Source: an uncultured Mycoplasmatota bacterium (GTDB taxonomy: Bacteria; Bacillota_I; Bacilli_A; RF39; UBA660). Taken from it: DNA of 9,720 nucleotides. The translations under genes and the position numbers were made by a program. Below are positions 6,940-9,720 of this stretch, one piece after another. The DNA lies in NCBI GenBank assembly GCA_900544605.1, contig UQVP01000033.1, positions 1 to 9,720 on the forward strand. Direction: 5' to 3'. The notes below the pieces were generated by a model. It saw nothing but the letters and a program-made list of their open reading frames with translations. It made no database searches and was not told where the DNA came from. Position 1 is the first letter of the stretch; every line of letters starts with the position of its first letter.

Positions 6940-7659
6940 ATGAAAATAGTTGATATTGTTATTTTGATTATTATTTTATTAGGGGCAGTTATAGGTTTTA
7001 AAAGAGGTTTTACAAGATCGTTAGTATCTGCTTTAGGTTTTATTGTTATTGCTATTTTAGCTTACTTTTTAAAAAATCCATTATCTATACTTTTATATGA
7101 AAATTTACCATTCTTTAAATTTGGTGGTATTTTAAAAGGTGTTACAGTTTTAAATATAGCTTTGTATGAACTTCTAGCTTTTGTTATAGTTTTAGCTATT
7201 TTAGGTGTAGCTTTAAAAATATTGATGGTGGCAACTTCGGTATTTGAAAAAATATTAAAAATGACTATTATTTTAGGAATACCTTCTAAAATAATGGGGG
7301 CAGTGGTAGGAGCTTTAGAAGCCTTTGTTATAGTATTTATATCTTTATATGCTTTATCGTTACCAATTTTTAATATTTCTATTGTAAATGATTCTAATTG
7401 GAAAGATACTATTTTAAATAAAACACCAATATTGTCTGCTTTTTCTAAAGATACAATGCAAGTGATTGATGAATTCGCTGGTATAAAAGAAAAATATAAA
7501 GATAATAATAAAAATGCTGAAGAATTTAATAAAGAAGTTTTAGATTTGTTTTTGAAATATGATGTGGTAAAAGTGTCATCAATTGATAAATTAGTTGAAA
7601 AAGGAAAATTACAAATAAATAATATTGAAGAAATATTAATGAAGTATAGGGAGGGTTAA
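6940..7659 (+). CDS. cvpA: CvpA family membrane protein
   Basis: A 239-residue protein with four hydrophobic segments (about 4-19, 28-44, 70-95 and 114-140) and a soluble, charged C-terminal tail of about 100 residues. The start, VDIVILIIILLGAVIGFKRGFTRSL, and the GIPSKIMGAVVGALEA segment (116-131) fit the CvpA/YshB (colicin V production) family. E. coli CvpA was named for a role in colicin V production; the role in Firmicutes is unclear, though the family is commonly tied to envelope integrity. The tail is longer than in typical ~170-residue members. AGGAGA lies 7 nt before ATG. Its position divergent from rnhC supports the assignment. Only one base separates its stop from the thioredoxin ATG, so the two genes are co-transcribed. 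Confidence 0.8.
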   Translation: MKIVDIVILIIILLGAVIGFKRGFTRSLVSALGFIVIAILAYFLKNPLSILLYENLPFFKFGGILKGVTVLNIALYELLAFVIVLAILGVALKILMVATSVFEKILKMTIILGIPSKIMGAVVGALEAFVIVFISLYALSLPIFNISIVNDSNWKDTILNKTPILSAFSKDTMQVIDEFAGIKEKYKDNNKNAEEFNKEVLDLFLKYDVVKVSSIDKLVEKGKLQINNIEEILMKYREG

Positions 7660-7660
7660 T

Positions 7661-7957
7661 ATGAGCGTTATACATGGAAATGAAAAAGATTTTGAAAATT
7701 TAATTAATAATGATTTAATAGTAGTAGATTTTTTTGCTACTTGGTGTGGTCCTTGTAAAATGTTAGGGCCAGTATTAGAAACACTAGACTATGAAGTATT
7801 AAAAATAGATGTTGATGAATGCCCTGATTTAGCTAGAAAATACGCTATTATGAGTGTCCCAACATTAATGATTTTTAGTAAGGGTGAAGTAAAATCTAAA
7901 CGTAGTGGGTTTATGCCTAAAGAAGCTTTAGAAGAATGGATAAAAGAAAATAAATAA
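7661..7957 (+). CDS. trxA: Thioredoxin
   Basis: A 98-residue thioredoxin fold, slightly shorter than the usual 104-108 because of a trimmed N-terminus. The redox site is WCGPC (28-32) in VVDFFATWCGPCKM, and SVPTL supplies the cis-proline opposite it. VDECPDLARKYAIM matches the canonical helix before it. It should be a cytosolic disulfide reductase recycled by thioredoxin reductase, which is not in this window. GGAGGG at 7650-7655 sets the start. It is encoded directly behind cvpA, and a terminator starts right at its stop codon. The chromosome may carry other thioredoxins, so the symbol trxA is a family-level guess. No signal peptide is seen. Confidence 0.9.
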   Translation: MSVIHGNEKDFENLINNDLIVVDFFATWCGPCKMLGPVLETLDYEVLKIDVDECPDLARKYAIMSVPTLMIFSKGEVKSKRSGFMPKEALEEWIKENK

Positions 7958-7984
7958 AAAAGTTTACTATTGTGAACTTTTTTT
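7956..7984 (+). terminator. Rho-independent terminator of cvpA-trxA
   Basis: AAAAGTTTA (7958-7966) pairs with TGAACTTTT (7973-7981), nine pairs with one G-T wobble, around a CTATTG loop. A short T-run follows. The stem can extend into the trxA stop codon. Confidence 0.7.
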
Positions 7985-7991
7985 GTATAAT
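7963..7991 (+). promoter_or_regulatory. Promoter of the prepilin-like gene, overlapping the upstream terminator
   Basis: TTTACT (7963-7968, 4 of 6 to the -35 consensus), a 17-bp spacer and TATAAT (7986-7991). The -35 and most of the spacer lie in the trxA terminator hairpin. The predicted start (about 7998) coincides with the GGTGAT ribosome site (7998-8003), giving a leader of only about 11 nt. Confidence 0.5.
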
Positions 7992-8008
7992 ATAGATGGT
8001 GATGATAA

Positions 8009-8638
8009 ATGAAACGTGGTTTTACTTTGATTGAGTTATTAGGAATAATAGTAGTACTTGGTATAATAGCAACTATAGTAACTCCTGTAATTCAAAGTAC
8101 GTTAGCGCAAAATCAAGAAAGTGTTTATAATACATTAGTAAAACAAATAGAAGGTAGCGCTAAAGATTATTTAGAATATAATACTGATAAGTTACCACAA
8201 GATGAGGGATATTCTACTATTGTTAAATTAGGTGAAATGAAGGAAGCTGGTTTTATTCAAATAAGTATTAAGAATCCTAAGACAGATAATATTATTTCTA
8301 ATGAAAGTTATGTAACTGTTACTAAAAAAGGAAATAATTATACTTTCGAAACAACTATTCATGATTTAACAGATGCTGATGAAGTAGTAAGTGGAGCACC
8401 TAGTATTTCTGTAGATAAAAATGCTAATGAAACTATTTCAATTGGTAGTACTTATAAATTTGATGAAAAAGTGACTGTTGATGGAACAGAAGATTCAGAT
8501 TTTTCTAGACAAATAATTAAAGATAATAAAGAGGTTGCTAGCATTGATACTTCAGTTAAAGGAATATATGAAATTTATTATAGTAAATTAAAAGATGGTA
8601 AACTTGGTATAACGATAAGAACTATAAGAGTGGCATAA
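8009..8638 (+). CDS. Prepilin-type (pseudopilin-like) protein with a probable C-terminal Ig-like (DUF5011-like) domain
   Basis: A 209-residue secreted protein. It begins MKRG|FTLIEL: a short positively charged leader, the Gly4-Phe5 prepilin peptidase site, the Glu at +5 of the mature form, and a hydrophobic helix to about residue 30. That is the signature of type IV pilins, pseudopilins and competence pilins. The middle part (31-125) has an amphipathic extension helix and a small polar domain. From about 131 to 208 the pattern APSISVD, SIGSTYKF, VTVDGTEDSDFS, SIDTSVKGIYEIYYS and a final TIRTIRV fits the bacterial Ig-like domains found in surface proteins. I infer an exposed adhesive or scaffold tip; no function is shown. 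No assembly ATPase, platform protein or peptidase gene is in the window, so it is an orphan here. It is monocistronic and convergent with lexA. Confidence 0.8.
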   Translation: MKRGFTLIELLGIIVVLGIIATIVTPVIQSTLAQNQESVYNTLVKQIEGSAKDYLEYNTDKLPQDEGYSTIVKLGEMKEAGFIQISIKNPKTDNIISNESYVTVTKKGNNYTFETTIHDLTDADEVVSGAPSISVDKNANETISIGSTYKFDEKVTVDGTEDSDFSRQIIKDNKEVASIDTSVKGIYEIYYSKLKDGKLGITIRTIRVA

Positions 8639-8670
8639 AAAAACATTTGCAAAAATTGCAAGTGTTTTTT
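8638..8670. terminator. Bidirectional terminator between the prepilin-like gene and lexA
   Basis: AAAACATTTGCAA (8640-8652) pairs with TTGCAAGTGTTTT (8656-8668) around an AAA loop, with one T-G wobble. There are T-runs on the plus strand (about 8665-8670) and, from the A-run at 8637-8643, on the minus strand. It sits between the two stop codons, 34 bp apart. Confidence 0.85.
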
Positions 8671-8672
8671 CT

Positions 8673-9290
8673 TTAGAATTTACGATATAATCCTATTGCT
8701 TTACCTAAAATAGTGACATTATTTAAAATAATTGGATCCATTGTATCATTTTCTGGTTGTAATCTAAAATAGTTTGCTTCCTTATAAAATGTTTTTAAAG
8801 TAACTTCATTTTCATCTGTCATAGCAACAACTATTTCACCATTACGAGCCGTATTTTTTTTCTCAACGATTACGATATCGCCATCAAATATACCAGCATT
8901 AATCATACTATTACCACTAACTTTTAAAGTAAAAACATCTTTATTAGTAGGAAGCAGGTAAGTTGGTAATGAAAAATATTCATCAGGTTGTTCAATAGCT
9001 TCAATTGGGCTTCCAGCTGTGATTTTACCAAGTAAAGGAACCTCAACAACATTTTCATTTTTAGGTTCAAACTCGTTTTCTACTAGTAACTCAATAGCTC
9101 TATTTTTACTTCCTTGTTTTTTTATCCAACCTTTTTCTTCTAGATTTTGTAAATGGGCATGAATAGTAGCTGGACTAGATACATCTAATGCTTCACCAAT
9201 TTCACGTACTGTAGGTGGGTAACCATTAGAAACAATAAATTTTTTGATATAAGTTAAAATTTCATTTTGTCTTTTAGTTAACTCTTCCAT
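8673..9290 (-). CDS. lexA: LexA, SOS repressor
   Basis: A 205-residue LexA of normal length. The N-terminal winged helix-turn-helix (about 1-65) includes LTKRQNEIL, TVREIGEALDVSS and ATIHAHLQNLEEKGWI. The S24 autoprotease domain has cleavage site Ala92-Gly93 (ITAGSP), nucleophile Ser128 (SGNSMINAGI) and general base Lys166 (TLKTF). NGEIVVAM and FRLQPENDTMDPI are also classic. The usual GDSM around the nucleophile reads GNSM. LexA binds as a dimer to SOS boxes and is inactivated by RecA-stimulated self-cleavage after DNA damage. The start is fixed by AGGAGG at 9295-9300 on the minus strand. A LexA-like site overlaps its own -35 box, implying autoregulation. It is divergent from a small membrane protein gene, as lexA is from yneA in Bacillus and sosA in Staphylococcus. 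Confidence 0.96.
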   Translation of the reverse strand: MEELTKRQNEILTYIKKFIVSNGYPPTVREIGEALDVSSPATIHAHLQNLEEKGWIKKQGSKNRAIELLVENEFEPKNENVVEVPLLGKITAGSPIEAIEQPDEYFSLPTYLLPTNKDVFTLKVSGNSMINAGIFDGDIVIVEKKNTARNGEIVVAMTDENEVTLKTFYKEANYFRLQPENDTMDPIILNNVTILGKAIGLYRKF

Positions 9291-9317
9291 TTTTCCTCCT
9301 TTTTACTTTACGTTTAC

Positions 9318-9346
9318 ATTATAACAGTATTTTTAAAAAAAGTCAA
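9318..9346 (-). promoter_or_regulatory. lexA promoter
   Basis: On the minus strand: -35 TTGACT (9341-9346), a 17-bp spacer, -10 TATAAT (9318-9323) with an extended TG one base before it. The -35 overlaps the left end of the palindrome at 9344-9357, so a bound repressor would block it. Confidence 0.8.
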
Positions 9347-9357
9347 ACATTTGTTTG
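9344..9357. promoter_or_regulatory. LexA operator (SOS box) 1, lexA-proximal
   Basis: CAAACATTTGTTTG is a perfect inverted repeat of CAAACA around TT. It resembles the Gram-positive LexA box CGAAC-N4-GTTCG with the same half-site spacing, and overlaps the lexA -35 box. The outer CG is CA on both sides, so it may be weaker than box 2. Confidence 0.7.
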
Positions 9358-9365
9358 CAAAACTA

Positions 9366-9394
9366 TTGACACAAACAATTGTTCGTGATAATAT
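9366..9394 (+). promoter_or_regulatory. Promoter of the small SOS-linked membrane protein gene
   Basis: -35 TTGACA (9366-9371, consensus), a 17-bp spacer, -10 TAATAT (9389-9394) with an extended TG at 9386-9387. A TATAAT at 9394-9399 is 22 bp from the -35 and fits less well. The spacer contains LexA box 2, so the promoter should be strong and LexA-repressed. Confidence 0.75.
9372..9385. promoter_or_regulatory. LexA operator (SOS box) 2, in the spacer of the small-gene promoter
   Basis: CAAACAATTGTTCG, read on the minus strand as CGAACAATTGTTTG, is a close match to the Bacillus SOS box. It begins at the base after the -35 and fills most of the spacer. Its centre is 28 bp from that of box 1, so two LexA dimers would control the two divergent promoters. 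Confidence 0.82.
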
Positions 9395-9420
9395 ATAATC
9401 AGAGATGAGGAGGAATTAAG

Positions 9421-9567
9421 ATGAAAGAAATATTAAAAAGTAAAATTGTTATGGGGTTTGTATTATTAATATTAGGAGTTATATTTATTGATTCTTCTAT
9501 TACTGTTAGATTAGAAAGAAAGGTTGATAGTAATAATGATACTATTGCTATGGCAGATATAAAGTAA
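9421..9567 (+). CDS. Small SOS-regulated single-pass membrane protein (YneA/SosA-like position)
   Basis: A 48-residue frame starting MKEILKSKIVMGF, with AGGAGG at 9408-9413 seven bases before ATG, a consensus promoter and a LexA box. Three N-terminal lysines precede a membrane helix (about residues 9-23, IVMGFVLLILGVIFI). A polar tail of about 25 residues follows (contains VRLERKVDSNND), so the tail should lie outside the cell. There is no LysM domain, unlike Bacillus YneA, and it is shorter than Staphylococcus SosA (about 77 residues). I do not recognise a family. Its place divergent from lexA, its topology and its operator suggest an SOS-induced division inhibitor or a membrane-stress peptide. 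That role is inferred; the gene itself is well supported by its signals. Confidence 0.78.
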   Translation: MKEILKSKIVMGFVLLILGVIFIDSSITVRLERKVDSNNDTIAMADIK

Positions 9568-9589
9568 TGTAAATAAACATTATTAATCA

Positions 9590-9618
9590 TTGACAAGCTA
9601 AAAACAAATTTGTATAAT
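9590..9618 (+). promoter_or_regulatory. Consensus sigma-A promoter near the right edge
   Basis: TTGACA (9590-9595), exactly 17 bp, TATAAT (9613-9618): both boxes are perfect. The spacer end and -10 overlap a 10-bp palindrome ACAAATTTGT (9604-9613). The start near 9625 precedes an AAAGGA ribosome site (9628-9633). The gene driven begins at 9644. Confidence 0.75.
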
Positions 9619-9643
9619 TAATACAGTAAAGGAAAGTGGTTGT

Positions 9644-9700
9644 ATGGTTAAAGTAGTTGTTAAAATAACAGAAATACCAACCTGGGGGGGGGTTATTTAA
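9644..9700 (+). CDS. Short or interrupted frame MVKVVVKITEIPTW..., broken at a nine-G run
   Basis: ATG 9644 follows a consensus promoter and AAAGGA (9628-9633, 10 nt before ATG), so translation initiation here is believable. As given, the frame encodes only 18 residues and stops at TAA 9698-9700, just after a run of nine G (9684-9692). With eight G the frame would continue to the window edge (reading LFNHTIII after the Gly codons). With ten G it would stop about 8 codons later. It may therefore be the start of a longer gene that is phase-variable, frameshifted by a sequencing error, or a real micro-peptide. No family can be named. Confidence 0.35.
   Translation: MVKVVVKITEIPTWGGVI
9684..9692 (+). 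repeat. Homopolymer run of nine G
   Basis: A (G)9 tract in a ~28% G+C region, inside the frame that starts at 9644. Such tracts are prone to slippage in replication and to sequencing error. It is flanked by an imperfect inverted repeat (AAATACC on the left, GGTTATTT on the right). Confidence 0.85.
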
Positions 9701-9720
9701 TCATACTATAATAATAAATA

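Noticed and set aside
9565..9582. TAATGT...ACATTA hairpin as a terminator of the small SOS-linked gene
   Set aside because: The stem is only six A/T-rich pairs and no T-run follows.
9399..9596. Minus-strand frame across the small SOS-linked gene
   Set aside because: It overlaps a plus-strand gene with promoter, operator and AGGAGG site, and its own start lacks a ribosome site.
9604..9613. ACAAATTTGT palindrome as a third LexA box
   Set aside because: The AAC/GTT half-sites are two bases farther apart than in the two boxes by lexA, and the outer bases do not match. It may be chance in AT-rich DNA or a site for another regulator.
1..9720. Template repeat, reverse transcriptase, CRISPR array, tRNA, rRNA or insertion sequence in the window
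   Set aside because: Reading both strands I found no second GC-rich copy of 264-434, no reverse transcriptase motifs, no regularly spaced repeats, no tRNA-like cloverleaf and no transposase.

Overview
The DNA is about 26-30% G+C, uses TTA/AAA/GAT-type codons, has AGGAGG-like ribosome sites and sigma-A-type promoters, and encodes a PASTA kinase, RNase HIII, SecG and LexA. Together these point to an AT-rich, Bacillota-type bacterium of class Bacilli, probably from an uncultivated lineage close to the former Tenericutes. UGA is a stop here (rsgA ends in TGA) and Trp is TGG, so the standard bacterial code applies. A PASTA kinase and a small SOS-controlled membrane protein argue for a walled cell rather than a true mollicute. 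The lineage is inferred; no marker was searched.

Layout. Positions 3-407 hold the 3' end of a cysteine-containing protein gene whose last ~145 bases switch abruptly to ~56% G+C; this is the most unusual feature of the window. A terminator follows, then monocistronic secG (573-785) with its own promoter and terminator. A tight operon comes next (888-5884): rlmN, a PP2C phosphatase, a PASTA Ser/Thr kinase, rsgA and rpe. Junctions are 1-nt overlaps or gaps of 1-3 nt, and the order matches the rlmN-prpC-prkC-rsgA-rpe block of Bacillus subtilis. It converges on rnhC (5888-6841, minus) through a bidirectional terminator lying inside both gene ends. rnhC is divergent from cvpA-trx (6940-7957). A prepilin-like gene with a probable Ig-like tail (8009-8638) is separate and faces lexA (8673-9290, minus).

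The right end is an SOS locus. lexA is divergent from a 48-residue single-pass membrane protein gene (9421-9567). Two palindromic LexA-like sites lie between them: one overlaps the lexA -35 box, the other fills the spacer of the small gene's promoter. The layout resembles lexA-yneA of Bacillus and lexA-sosA of Staphylococcus, so the peptide is a candidate minimal SOS division inhibitor. Last comes a consensus promoter (9590-9618) and a short reading frame interrupted by a run of nine G.

How the genes work together. The operon joins ribosome maturation (RlmN, RsgA), cell-wall-sensing phosphorylation (kinase plus phosphatase) and pentose phosphate metabolism (Rpe). RNase HIII and LexA serve genome maintenance, SecG serves secretion, and the pilin-like protein and possibly the 5' fragment serve the cell surface.
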